Origin: Mycobacterium sp. IDR2000157661
GTDB taxonomy: Bacteria > Actinomycetota > Actinomycetes > Mycobacteriales > Mycobacteriaceae
Direction of reading: 5' to 3'
DNA: 64,000 nt
Assembly (NCBI RefSeq): GCF_022317005.1
Contig: NZ_CP081006.1
Span: 372,001 to 436,000, forward strand
Shown piece after piece: positions 51,246 to 61,332 of the stretch. A program made the translations under genes and the position numbers. Position 1 is the stretch's first letter; every line of letters begins with the position of its first letter. Under the pieces are notes generated by a model, which did not search any database, was not told the DNA's origin, and was given only the letters and a program-made list of their open reading frames with translations.

Positions 51246-54200
51246 ATGGCCGCACAGTCTTCTCGTTCCATCGCAGTCGGCAATCGCGCTGCGCGTCGGG
51301 CGCGGCGGACCCGGGCACTTGAGGCGGGTTCTGAGCAGAGGGTCGGTGATCTCCTCACGGCTGGCCGCCACCGTCTGACGCCGGCGTCCGATGGCGGCTA
51401 CGGCCGCTATGTGGGCCGGGTGGGCGCGTTGGCAGTCGCCCTGGGCGTCGGGATTGCTGTGGCGACCGGTTCTGGCGGCGGCATGGGGGTGGCGCGCGCC
51501 CAGGACGGTGGCGAAACAAGCGAAACCACCTCGCAAACCGGAGAGACGCCCACTACTGATACCAGCACGGATGATGCGAAGCAGGCCGGTACCGACACCG
51601 ACACCGGCGCTGCGGGTGTGGTCCCCGAGCCGGGTATTGCCAGCGGCCTCAACGAGACGGGTGCGGCTGGTGGTCCGGGCGGCGCCGCGGTACCGGAGAT
51701 GAACGTCAGCGTCAGTGGCGGTGCGCAGGTGTCGCGCCAAGGTGAAACCGCGCAGCCTCAGCGAGATTCACACCAAGGCGAAGAGAAGGAAGACGTCGGC
51801 GGGCAGACCTCCACACCCCCAACGCCCCCCGCAGTCCCGGCATTTCTCCCGACGCCTCCTCCTGCTGCGAGCGATAGCGTGCCTACCGAGAAAGACGCGC
51901 AAACCGTTGTCGGGCTGACCAATCCGAAGGCCAGTAGCAAGCCGGCGGGTCGTGCCGAGCCGCAGCCCGGGAGTTCAGCGGAGCGACCCTCGGCCAATGA
52001 ACCGGTTGGATCCCTCGGCACGATCGCACGCAGTGAGCAGTTCGCCGAGGTGCGGTTGTTCTCCGCACCCGCCGTCCCCGGTGCTGAGTCGACGATGTCA
52101 GTGCACGCCGCCGGTACGCCGGCACCGGCGCCGTTGCGGTCCCAGCCGTCCAATCTGGTCGAGGCGGTGCTCGGCGCGCCGATGGTCTTGGCCAACATCG
52201 CCCTTACCGCAGTGTCGGCATTGTTGACCTCGGTGGTGGCGCCCGGCCCGACCACCCCGGACCCTCCGGTAATGCTGTTAGTCGTGCTCGGCTGGGTGCA
52301 GCGGGAATTGCAGCGCACGTTCTTCAACCGGAACGCCACCGCCGTCGCAGATGCGATCAGCACCTCTGAAGACGCGGGAGTCTCCATCCCCGTCCTGGCC
52401 AACGACACCGACCCCGACCTCAGCGCCGGTGATGTGCTCACCGTCACCGACTACACCCAACCGGCCAACGGCTCGGTGGTTCTCAACTCCGACGGCACCT
52501 TCACGTATACGCCGGACGCCGACTTCAACGGCACCGACGCCTTCAGCTACACGATCTCCGACGACGCCAGCCGCTGGCACTTCGATGGTCTCGCCGGGCT
52601 TTTCGGTGGGGGTGTGCGCTCCTCCACCGCCTCAGTGACGGTCACCGTCACTGCGTCACCGAACCCAGAGAACCAGGCACCCATCCTCACGCTGCCGGCG
52701 CCAGGCACCCTTGTCCCGGACGGCAACGGCGATGTCACGTTCTCGGTCAGCGGCACCGACCCGGATGGATCCTCAGTCACGTTCAGCGCGAACACAACTC
52801 AAGGTGCCATCACCCAGATCACGCCCACCACCTTCCGCTACACGCCCGGTGACTATTCGCACGCCCTGGCCGCCGATGGCTATCCGGGCCCGGACACCGC
52901 GACGATCACCGTGACGGCCACCGACGGCAACGGGGGCACCACCACGTCGACGTTCACGGTGCCGGTGACACCCACCAACGCACCGCCGGCGCCGGCAGGT
53001 CCCGCAGCTACCGGAGCACCCAACCCGGGCAATGGCGCTGTGCCGATCTCCTTCCCGGTGACCGACGCCGACCAGGACGCGCTGACCTTCACCGACGACA
53101 CCGACCGGGGTGACCTCGCGGTCGTCAACGGCCAGTTGGTGTTCGTCCCGACCGCCCAAGCTCGCCACGCTGCCACCGCCGACGCTGCAACCACCGCGGA
53201 CAAGAAAGTCACGTTTACCATCACCGCCAGCGACGGTCACGGCGGAACGACGTCAACGTCGGTGACCGTCGACATGGAGTCATCCGGCGTCGTGAGCACC
53301 CTGATCGCGCCGGGCACTTCCGTCGGTGGATTGCAGTACTCGCCAGACGGCAGCCGCGCGATTCTCACCACACAGACAACTGAATACGACGCCGAGACCC
53401 AGACCTACACCACAACCACCCGGCTGGTGACCATCGACACGGCCACCGGTCAGCAGGTCGGCGCCGCCACAACCCTCGAGGGGCAAGCAAACTACGGCTA
53501 CTACGAGAGTTATGAACGGGCGAAGTTCAGTGCGGACGGAACGCGTGCATCGCAAGTCACCAGAACCGTGACCTACGACAGCGCCACGGGCTACACCTAC
53601 ATCACCCGGGTGGCCGTTGTCGACACAGTCACCGGTACGCAGGTCGGTGACACGATCACCCGGACCGGCTCGTACATCGCCACTCAATACAGTGCCGACG
53701 GCACCCGGCTGGTCCTGACGACGGCCGAATCGGCGATCGACAGTGCCGCCGGCACGTCCACCCCGACCGTCCGGGTGACCGTCGTCAACCCCGCCACCGG
53801 ACAGCAGGTCGGCCCCGACCTGACCTTGGCCGGTCAATACCGCACGACCGAGTTTGGGGCCGACGGGACCGCCGCGATCACGGCTCAGGAATCGATTCGC
53901 GACGAGGAGACCGGTAGCTACACCTACACGACCCGGGTGGCCGTCATCGACCTGACGACCGGCGACCGGGTGGGAGACGTCACCACGGTCGCCTACTACG
54001 GCTCGTCGGAAGGCTGGTCGTCGATGTCGACCCCTGACGGCACCCGCATCGTCCGGACCATCAGTGAGCAGACGTACGACGAAGCGACCTCGTCTCACGT
54101 CGAAACGACGCGCGTCGTCGTCATCGACACCACCGACGGCCAGCAGGTGGGTACCACTGTCACGCTCGCGGGCCGCGACGCCTCATTCCAGCTCACTGCC

Positions 54201-57200
54201 GACGGCAGTCGAGCCGTGGTCACCACGAGGGAACAACGGTACGACCAGTCGACGTATTCGTACGTCGACACGATCCGGGTCGCCATGGTGGACACCGCCA
54301 CCGGTGAGCAAATCGGCAACACATTGGCACAGAACGGCTCCCAGAGAGAAACTCAACTCAGTGCCGACGGTTCGCGCGCCGTGTTGACCGTCAGCGAACG
54401 ACTGCAGTACGACCAATACAGCGGGACATACGCGTACACAACGCGAGTGACGGTCCTCGACACGGCGAGCGCCGGGCAGATCGGCGCGACGACCACGCTG
54501 ACGGGCTCCTCTTCCGGGCTGCAGTTCACTGCCGATGGCACTCGGGCGGTGGTGACCTCGGTTGACCAGACGTACAACTGGATCACCGGAGTGAACACCT
54601 ACAGCACTCAGGTCGCAGTCATCGACACCGACACCGGCAGCCAGGTCGGGAGCACCACGACCGTGGCCGGCTACGCCTACTCTGGAAGCTACGGCGACGT
54701 TCAGCTGACTGCCGATGGCACCAGGGCGGTCGTGATCGGCGAGATCTACGACACCACCCCCGGCGCACGCTCCCGCACCTCGAGCGTGGCCGTCATCGAT
54801 GTCGTCACCGGGGAACAGGTCGGTACCGCCGTCACGCTGTCCGGCGTTGCGGCACCACCGAAGTTCTTCGCCGACGACACCCGCGCGATCATCACCGCCG
54901 AGCGAGAGATCTATGTCGACGGGCTGCGGACATACACCTACACCACCACCATCGCCCTGATCGACGTCACGACCGGTAATCAGATCGGCTCCACCGCCAC
55001 AGTGAGCGGTGCTACGAGCAAGACGCTGCTCAACGCCGATGAGACCCGTCTCGTCCAGGTCACGAACGACCGCGACCCGATGTCGAACGGCTACAGCGCT
55101 CGGATCACCGTGGTCGACACCGCGACCGGTGACCAAGTGGGCCAAACAGTCACCGTGCGCGGTCAAGTCGAGCCATACAGCTACCGCGGCAGCGTCAATC
55201 CGACACCCTTCACCCCCGACGGCGCCCGCCTGGTCGTGACCACCCAAGGTTACGACTACGACGAGGATTATCGGACCCGCTACACCACCCGGGTCGTCTT
55301 CGTCGACCTCGAAACGGGCGCCCAGGTCGGCACCACGACCGTCCTGGCCGGTAACACTGACGGCGATATTCAGTTCAGCGCCGACGGCACCCGCGCCGTC
55401 CAGACCACGTACGCCTACACGCAGACCGATGACAACACCACGACCTACTCCACACAGGTGGCCGTCATCGACGCCGCCACGGGCACGCAGGTCGGCCCCA
55501 CCACCGTGATGAGCGGCAACCCTTACGGCACGGTGCTGAGCGCCGACAGCGCCCGCGCGATCCAGACCGCCTATGACGGCGACGGTTCCGATGCCGCCAC
55601 CCGGGTCGCCGTCATCGATCTGGCCACCGGCCACCAGATCGGCGTCTCAGCGGCGTTGCCGGGCTCGCCGGCGGGAACGGCCCGGCTCAGCGCCGACGGC
55701 ACCCGCATCACCATGACCACATGGGCGTCACCCAACACCTCTGTCACCGTCATCGACATCGATCAGACGGGTGTCAACCAGCGCCCGACCGTCGCCGTCC
55801 CGATCGAGGTCAACGACCCCGACGCCGAAGGCGCGGTCACCGGGTCGGCACAGTTCACCGACCCCGACGGTGACACGCTGAGCTACGTCGGTACGGGCGC
55901 GACCGCCAGGGGCAGCGTCATCGTCGCCGCCGACGGCAGCTTCGTCTACACACCCGCCAAGATCGCGCGACTCGCGGCGGCGAAAGTCTCCGCCTCCCCC
56001 GACGCCAAGCAGGACCACTTCACCATCACCGCCTACGACGGTCACGGCGGAGCGACATCGATCGTGGTCACCGTGCCGATCGAGGCGAAAAACACGGCGC
56101 CCGTGACTTCCCCGACAATCGGTGACTTCGCCAACGGTGTGCTGACCGGCAGCGTCAACGGCACCGATGTCGACGGCGACTCACTGACGTACTCGGTGAC
56201 ATCCCAGGGCGGCAAGGGAAGCGTCGCGGTGAACGCGACCACGGGCGCATTCACCTACACGCCCACCGCCGACGCCCGTACCGCCGCCTCGGCCACCTCC
56301 AATGACGTCGACACCGACACGTTCGTCATCACCGTCAGCGACGGCCGCGGGGGCAGCGTCGATCAAACCATCACCGTCGACGTAGCGCAGAACGGGGTCA
56401 TTGCCGACGCGCACGTCGACCTACCCGCCTCAGGTGCCCTCCAGTACAGTCCCGACGGCAGCCGCGCGATCCGCGTCACCACCGTGCGGGTCAGAGTCAA
56501 CGATGACTACTACAGCTACGACTACGTGGACAGAACCTCGATCGCGGTCATCAACACGGCCACCGGCGCGCAGATCGGCGAGACCGTCGTCATCGACGGC
56601 GACCAATCGCAGTACGCCCTGCGCTACAGCGCCGATGGTGCTTACGCCAGCCTGGTCACTGCGGTGAGGTACTCCAACAACTACTCCGGGGCGTACACCA
56701 CCCGAGTGGCGATCATCGACACCGCGACCGGTGCAGTCACCGTCACGACCCTCGCCGGTGCGCCGTCGTCGAAGACGACATTCACGACTGACGGCAAGTA
56801 TGCGGTCCAGACGACGACCGCCTCGCGCTACGCGTACGCGGACGGCACCTACACCTACGCATCCGAGATCGCCGTCATAGAGACCGGCACCGGTGCGGTC
56901 ACCAAAGTTGAAGTGCCCGTAGGCTTGTCGGGATTAGCTGAGAATGGCGGTGGGGCACTCGACGCGACGGGAACCCGCACCATCTATCTGGTCACTCGCG
57001 ACGGCTCGAACGGCGCACTGTTCGTCGACACCGCAACCGGCACCGTCACCGAGTACTCGGTCTCGGGCAGCTCGAACGTCCGGCTCTCCGAGGACCGCTC
57101 CCGCCTGATCGTCCAGACCTACGAGTACGCCCCGAACACCTACCAGTTGGTGGCTACCCGGTTCTCCGTCGTCGACACCGCCACCGGACGGCAGGTCGGC

Positions 57201-58622
57201 TCCACCGTCGCGTCCGTCGGTAATCAGTACGGGGGTTACTACGCGAACGGCAACCAGATCATCGTCGTTGTACAGGATTCCTCGAGCGGAACGACCGTCG
57301 CACGGCTCACGGCGATCGACCTCACCACCGGCACCCAGGTTGGCAGCACGGCCACCATCGGGGGTCCGGTGTATCAGCTCCAGTACACCGCCGACGGCAG
57401 CCGTGCGTTCGTTTCTCAGTATGGCAACGGAGCCGTCACGGTCCTCGATACTGCGACGTTCACGACGCTCGGCACCATCTCAAACCTCGGCCTGTACGTC
57501 AGTGACGTGGAGTTCGGCGAAGACCGTGCGGTTCTCTTGGGCCGCTCCGGAAGCTCCACCAGTAATCAGGTCACGAAAGTCGCGATCGTAGACATCGCCA
57601 CCGGCGCCCAACTCGGCTCCACTCTCGAGGTGGGGGGGTACGGCTCGGCGCAGTTCACCGCTGACGGAAGCCGGGTGGTGATCAGCACTCCCTACTCCGG
57701 CACCACCAGCGTCGCAGTCCTGAACGCCTCGACCGGCGCACAGGTGGGAACCACGGTCACACTCGTCGGCTCCGGCCAGACGAACATCGATCCCACCGGC
57801 TCCCGCGCGGTAATGGTGGCGAGAACGTACGACTCGAGTACCAACAGCTGGACCAGTTCTCGGCTTGCCGTCGTCGATCTCGCCACCGGCACTCAGATCG
57901 GAACCTCGTTCGAAACGTCCGGCTACTTCGAGGCGACGTTGAGTCCCACCGGCGATGTGGTGGCAGTGAATACCCGCGAAGGCGTCGACGCGAGCAGCTA
58001 TGCCACTCGGGTGACGCTGCTGGACACGGCGACCGGCGCACAGCTGGGAAGCACGATCACCCAGGCGGGCCACGGATCCCTCAGCTTCACCGCCGACGCC
58101 ACCCGTGTCGCGGTGTACAGCCAAACCTTCGGCGGTGGCGTCGAACAACAAGCGGTCACGATCACCGTGCTCGACGCGACCTCCGGCGCGCAGCTGGGCA
58201 ACACCATCACCTTCAACGGCCAGAATCGAGGCTTCGCCTCGACTCTCGACGGAACGCGTCTACTGGTTGCGACATTCGCCGACGATCCCGCAGCGACCCA
58301 CGTCGTCGTTGTCGACGTCACCACCGGCACACAGGCAGGCGACGCCGTGACCCTGCCGGGGGAGGCGCACTATTACGACATCAGGCTCAGTGCCGACGGC
58401 ACCCGAGCAATTCTCGACACATACGGCTACGGCGAGCCCGACAACCTCCATCGCGTGGTGGTGGTCGACACGGTCACCGGGACAACGCAGACGTACGCCG
58501 TGCGCGGAGAAAAGCTCGGGGCAGTTCGCTTCGCGTCGGACGACATGCGGATCATCGTCGACACTCATGACGACACGGCCCCGGGCGGGGTCAGCAACCG
58601 GACAACCATCATCGAGCTCTGA
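51246..58622 (+). CDS. Giant surface protein: Ser/Thr-rich leader, five cadherin/VCBS-like domains and two long beta-propeller arrays
   Basis: 2458 residues from ATG 51246. A basic N-terminus leads to an extended signal-like helix (about 57-85, VGALAVALGVGIAVATG), then a low-complexity Thr/Glu/Pro segment to about 350. Three cadherin/VCBS-like domains (about 360-475, 476-576, 577-677) have DPD motifs and TFTYTPDADFNG. Array A (about 678-1510) has 14 full repeats of about 55 residues with core SADGTRAVxTT ... TRVAVIDTATGxQVG, plus a 15th lacking its last strand. Two more cadherin-like domains (about 1511-1716) precede array B (1717-2458), again 14 full repeats plus an incomplete 15th. The repeats resemble YncE/WD40-like blades. 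No LPXTG or other anchor is seen. It is probably a secreted adhesin or scaffold; function unknown. Confidence 0.88.
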   Translation: MAAQSSRSIAVGNRAARRARRTRALEAGSEQRVGDLLTAGRHRLTPASDGGYGRYVGRVGALAVALGVGIAVATGSGGGMGVARAQDGGETSETTSQTGETPTTDTSTDDAKQAGTDTDTGAAGVVPEPGIASGLNETGAAGGPGGAAVPEMNVSVSGGAQVSRQGETAQPQRDSHQGEEKEDVGGQTSTPPTPPAVPAFLPTPPPAASDSVPTEKDAQTVVGLTNPKASSKPAGRAEPQPGSSAERPSANEPVGSLGTIARSEQFAEVRLFSAPAVPGAESTMSVHAAGTPAPAPLRSQPSNLVEAVLGAPMVLANIALTAVSALLTSVVAPGPTTPDPPVMLLVVLGWVQRELQRTFFNRNATAVADAISTSEDAGVSIPVLANDTDPDLSAGDVLTVTDYTQPANGSVVLNSDGTFTYTPDADFNGTDAFSYTISDDASRWHFDGLAGLFGGGVRSSTASVTVTVTASPNPENQAPILTLPAPGTLVPDGNGDVTFSVSGTDPDGSSVTFSANTTQGAITQITPTTFRYTPGDYSHALAADGYPGPDTATITVTATDGNGGTTTSTFTVPVTPTNAPPAPAGPAATGAPNPGNGAVPISFPVTDADQDALTFTDDTDRGDLAVVNGQLVFVPTAQARHAATADAATTADKKVTFTITASDGHGGTTSTSVTVDMESSGVVSTLIAPGTSVGGLQYSPDGSRAILTTQTTEYDAETQTYTTTTRLVTIDTATGQQVGAATTLEGQANYGYYESYERAKFSADGTRASQVTRTVTYDSATGYTYITRVAVVDTVTGTQVGDTITRTGSYIATQYSADGTRLVLTTAESAIDSAAGTSTPTVRVTVVNPATGQQVGPDLTLAGQYRTTEFGADGTAAITAQESIRDEETGSYTYTTRVAVIDLTTGDRVGDVTTVAYYGSSEGWSSMSTPDGTRIVRTISEQTYDEATSSHVETTRVVVIDTTDGQQVGTTVTLAGRDASFQLTADGSRAVVTTREQRYDQSTYSYVDTIRVAMVDTATGEQIGNTLAQNGSQRETQLSADGSRAVLTVSERLQYDQYSGTYAYTTRVTVLDTASAGQIGATTTLTGSSSGLQFTADGTRAVVTSVDQTYNWITGVNTYSTQVAVIDTDTGSQVGSTTTVAGYAYSGSYGDVQLTADGTRAVVIGEIYDTTPGARSRTSSVAVIDVVTGEQVGTAVTLSGVAAPPKFFADDTRAIITAEREIYVDGLRTYTYTTTIALIDVTTGNQIGSTATVSGATSKTLLNADETRLVQVTNDRDPMSNGYSARITVVDTATGDQVGQTVTVRGQVEPYSYRGSVNPTPFTPDGARLVVTTQGYDYDEDYRTRYTTRVVFVDLETGAQVGTTTVLAGNTDGDIQFSADGTRAVQTTYAYTQTDDNTTTYSTQVAVIDAATGTQVGPTTVMSGNPYGTVLSADSARAIQTAYDGDGSDAATRVAVIDLATGHQIGVSAALPGSPAGTARLSADGTRITMTTWASPNTSVTVIDIDQTGVNQRPTVAVPIEVNDPDAEGAVTGSAQFTDPDGDTLSYVGTGATARGSVIVAADGSFVYTPAKIARLAAAKVSASPDAKQDHFTITAYDGHGGATSIVVTVPIEAKNTAPVTSPTIGDFANGVLTGSVNGTDVDGDSLTYSVTSQGGKGSVAVNATTGAFTYTPTADARTAASATSNDVDTDTFVITVSDGRGGSVDQTITVDVAQNGVIADAHVDLPASGALQYSPDGSRAIRVTTVRVRVNDDYYSYDYVDRTSIAVINTATGAQIGETVVIDGDQSQYALRYSADGAYASLVTAVRYSNNYSGAYTTRVAIIDTATGAVTVTTLAGAPSSKTTFTTDGKYAVQTTTASRYAYADGTYTYASEIAVIETGTGAVTKVEVPVGLSGLAENGGGALDATGTRTIYLVTRDGSNGALFVDTATGTVTEYSVSGSSNVRLSEDRSRLIVQTYEYAPNTYQLVATRFSVVDTATGRQVGSTVASVGNQYGGYYANGNQIIVVVQDSSSGTTVARLTAIDLTTGTQVGSTATIGGPVYQLQYTADGSRAFVSQYGNGAVTVLDTATFTTLGTISNLGLYVSDVEFGEDRAVLLGRSGSSTSNQVTKVAIVDIATGAQLGSTLEVGGYGSAQFTADGSRVVISTPYSGTTSVAVLNASTGAQVGTTVTLVGSGQTNIDPTGSRAVMVARTYDSSTNSWTSSRLAVVDLATGTQIGTSFETSGYFEATLSPTGDVVAVNTREGVDASSYATRVTLLDTATGAQLGSTITQAGHGSLSFTADATRVAVYSQTFGGGVEQQAVTITVLDATSGAQLGNTITFNGQNRGFASTLDGTRLLVATFADDPAATHVVVVDVTTGTQAGDAVTLPGEAHYYDIRLSADGTRAILDTYGYGEPDNLHRVVVVDTVTGTTQTYAVRGEKLGAVRFASDDMRIIVDTHDDTAPGGVSNRTTIIEL
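53280..55780 (+). repeat. Beta-propeller repeat array A
   Basis: Fourteen complete protein repeats of about 50-60 residues (about 150-180 nt each), marked by DGTR-type and D-x-x-TG-x-QVG-type motifs, then one incomplete unit. DNA identity between units is only moderate, so the array is old. Confidence 0.85.
56395..58622 (+). repeat. Beta-propeller repeat array B
   Basis: Fourteen complete units plus an incomplete one at the C-terminus, with the same marker motifs as array A but more divergent and shorter (about 40-55 residues). Confidence 0.8.
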
Positions 58623-58648
58623 GCGTCAGGGGTTGGGAACCGAGGCCG

Positions 58649-59512
58649 TCACAGTGAGCGCCGGCTGGCGAGGACGTGTTCCCGTCCGCTCAGCGGGTCC
58701 TCGAACTCCAGCCGCTGGGCCAACAACTGCAGCGGATGCGAGAAGTCATCGGGCGCCACGTCGAGGAGGTCGGGGTACAGCGGGTCGTTCAGAATCGGCA
58801 ACCCCAGCGACGCCATGTGCACCCGTAGCTGGTGGGTGCGCCCGGTGCGCGGCGTCAACCGGTACACCCCCTCGCCGGCTGCCATCACCAGTGTTTCGGC
58901 GTTCGGCTCACCCGGCACTTCGGCCGCTTGTAACACCCCGCGCCGCTTGATGATCCGGCTACGGACCGTCGTCGGCAAGGCCACCGTCGGATGCCCCGCC
59001 GATCGTGCCAGGTAGGTCTTGCGCACCTCGCCGCGCGCGAACATGGTCTGATATGCGCCGCGAACCTCGCGCCGCACCGTGAAGACCAGCACCCCCGCGG
59101 TCAGGCGATCGAGCCGGTGGGCCGGCGACAGCTCGGGCAACCCCAGTTCCCGTCTCAGCCGCACCAGCGCCGTCTGCATGACGTGGCGGCCGCGCGGCAT
59201 CGTCGCCAGGAAGTGCGGCTTGTCGACCACCGCGATGTCGTCGTCGCGGTACAACACGGGGATTTCGAACGGCACCGACACCTCGTCGGCGACGTCGCGG
59301 TACAGGTAGACGACGGCGTTGGGTGGCAGTACCGTTCCCGCGGTCACCACGGTGCCGTCGGCGCAGACCACCTCCCCGGCAAGCACGTTCGTCGCTGCCT
59401 CCTCACCGAACCGGTCGGCCAACTCGACCAGCACCGCACCGCCGCGCAACCGCACGCGAGCCGGCCCGAGCCCGTCGCGCGCCGGCAGCGGCGCGGGCCT
59501 GGACCGCCTCAA
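58649..59512 (-). CDS. RluA-family pseudouridine synthase
   Basis: 287 residues from TTG 59512, coupled to glpD2 by overlap of TTG with its stop (TTGA). The catalytic Asp is in AHRLDRLTAGVLVFT; TGRTHQLRVHMASLG and NDPLY follow as usual. It isomerises uridines in rRNA or tRNA. This is the place of Rv3300c. In M. tuberculosis phoY1 lies between it and glpD2; here the genes overlap. Confidence 0.92.
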   Translation of the reverse strand: MRRSRPAPLPARDGLGPARVRLRGGAVLVELADRFGEEAATNVLAGEVVCADGTVVTAGTVLPPNAVVYLYRDVADEVSVPFEIPVLYRDDDIAVVDKPHFLATMPRGRHVMQTALVRLRRELGLPELSPAHRLDRLTAGVLVFTVRREVRGAYQTMFARGEVRKTYLARSAGHPTVALPTTVRSRIIKRRGVLQAAEVPGEPNAETLVMAAGEGVYRLTPRTGRTHQLRVHMASLGLPILNDPLYPDLLDVAPDDFSHPLQLLAQRLEFEDPLSGREHVLASRRSL

Positions 59513-61260
59513 CTGAGCGGGACCGGTTCGAGGATCTCCGCGCGCGCCTCGGGCGCGGCGGCGCGCAAGGCGTCGGCCGACTCGTCGTCGGGTTCCTGCT
59601 GCGACCGGATTTCGGCGTCGACGCGGGCCAGGTAGGTGTCCACTTCGCGGTCGATGTCATCAGCACTCCAACCCAGCAGCGGCGCAACCACTTCGGCGAC
59701 CTCGCGAGCGCAGTCGACGCCGCGGTGCGGGTACTCGATGGAGATCCGCATCCGGCGCGCCATGATGTCCTCCAGATGCAACGCACCCTCGGCGGCGGCC
59801 GCATACCAAGCCTCCACCTTCAGATACACGGGCGCTTCGGTGATCGGATCAAGAAGGTCCGGCCGCACTTCGGCTTGCTCGCTGGCCATCTGCAACACCT
59901 CGCCGATCAGCGACCCGTACCGGTCCAGCAGGTGCCGCACCCGATACGGGTGCAACCCGTAATGCGCACCGACGCTCTCGGTCTGGTTGATCAGGGCGAA
60001 GTAACCGTCGGCCCCCATCAACGGCACCTTCTCGGTGATCGAGCGCGCGACCCGCGCGGGGATGTATTCGGCCGCCGCGTCGATCGCGTCCTCGCCCATC
60101 ACCCGATACGTCGTGTACTTGCCGCCTGCGATGGCCACCAACCCCGGCGCGGGCACCGCTACCGCGTGCTCGCGAGACAGCTTCGACGTCTCCTCGCTCT
60201 CGCCTGCCAGCAGTGGTCGCAGTCCGGCGTAAACGCCGTCGATGTCGTCGTGGGTCAGCGGTGTCGCCAGCACCGTGTTGACGGTTTCGAGGAGGTAGTC
60301 GATGTCGGCCTTGGTGGCCGCCGGATGCGCCAGGTCGAGGTTCCAGTCGGTGTCGGTGGTGCCGATGATCCAGTGCGTGCCCCACGGTATGACGAACAGC
60401 ACCGACTTCTCGGTGCGCAAAATGATCGCCACCTCGCTGACGATGCGGTCGCGAGGCACCACAATGTGCACACCCTTGGAGGCCCGCACCCGGAATCGGC
60501 CACGCTGCTTCGACAATGCCTGGATCTCGTCGGTCCACACACCGGTGGCGTTCACGACGACGTGTCCGCGCACCTCGGTGATGCCCCCGTCTTCGGAGTC
60601 GCGCACCTGCACGCCGATGACCCGGTCACCCTCCCGCAACAGCGCCACCGCCTGCGTCGATGTCCGCACCACCGCGCCGTAGTGCGCCGCTGTGCGCGCG
60701 ACCGTCATGGTGTGGCGCGCATCGTCGACAACCGTGTCGTAGTAGCGGATCCCGCCGATGAGTGACGACCGCTTCAACCCCGGCGCCAGGCGCAGCGCTC
60801 CCGATTTCGTCAGATGCTTCTGCGGCGGAACCGATTTCGCGCCACCCAACTGGTCGTAGAGGAAAATGCCCGCCGCCACGTACGGCCGCTCCCACCATCT
60901 GTTGGTCAGCGGGAACAGGAACGGCAGCGGTTTCACCAGATGCGGCGCCAAGGTGGTCAGCGACAGTTCGCGCTCGTGCAACGCCTCGCGCACCAGGCCG
61001 AACTCCAACTGCTCGAGATAACGCAGTCCGCCATGGAACATCTTCGACGACCGGCTCGACGTGCCGGACGCGAAATCGCGCGCCTCGACCAGGGCCACCT
61101 TGAGCCCCCGGGTCGCCGCATCCAACGCCGCACCGGCGCCCACGACTCCGCCGCCGATCACCACCACGTCGAACTGCTCACTGCCCAACCGCTGCCAGGC
61201 CTCCGCCCGCTGAGCGGGACCCAGAAGCGTCTGGCCGCTGGCCGGGATCGGGTCACTCAC
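59509..61260 (-). CDS. glpD2: Glycerol-3-phosphate dehydrogenase GlpD2
   Basis: 583 residues from GTG 61260 with AGGAG 8 nt upstream. FAD-binding VVVIGGGVVGAGAALDAATRG, GTSSRSSKMFHGGLRYLEQ, IPWGTHWIIGTTDTDW and GGKYTTYRVMGEDAID are typical of aerobic GlpD, with the C-terminal helical domain. It oxidises glycerol-3-phosphate to dihydroxyacetone phosphate, passing electrons to quinone at the membrane. lpdA is 72 nt upstream on the same strand. Confidence 0.96.
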   Translation of the reverse strand: MSDPIPASGQTLLGPAQRAEAWQRLGSEQFDVVVIGGGVVGAGAALDAATRGLKVALVEARDFASGTSSRSSKMFHGGLRYLEQLEFGLVREALHERELSLTTLAPHLVKPLPFLFPLTNRWWERPYVAAGIFLYDQLGGAKSVPPQKHLTKSGALRLAPGLKRSSLIGGIRYYDTVVDDARHTMTVARTAAHYGAVVRTSTQAVALLREGDRVIGVQVRDSEDGGITEVRGHVVVNATGVWTDEIQALSKQRGRFRVRASKGVHIVVPRDRIVSEVAIILRTEKSVLFVIPWGTHWIIGTTDTDWNLDLAHPAATKADIDYLLETVNTVLATPLTHDDIDGVYAGLRPLLAGESEETSKLSREHAVAVPAPGLVAIAGGKYTTYRVMGEDAIDAAAEYIPARVARSITEKVPLMGADGYFALINQTESVGAHYGLHPYRVRHLLDRYGSLIGEVLQMASEQAEVRPDLLDPITEAPVYLKVEAWYAAAAEGALHLEDIMARRMRISIEYPHRGVDCAREVAEVVAPLLGWSADDIDREVDTYLARVDAEIRSQQEPDDESADALRAAAPEARAEILEPVPLS

Positions 61261-61332
61261 CGGAGGGACTCCTAGTTACTCGTCGGTACGGTTGCCCGCT
61301 CCAAGGTTACGTGGCGTCGACGCTTTGTGGAC

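Noticed and set aside
53280..58622. Repeats considered as a CRISPR array or a tandem DNA duplication
   Set aside because: Periodicity is at the protein level with weak DNA identity and variable unit length; it fits propeller blades.
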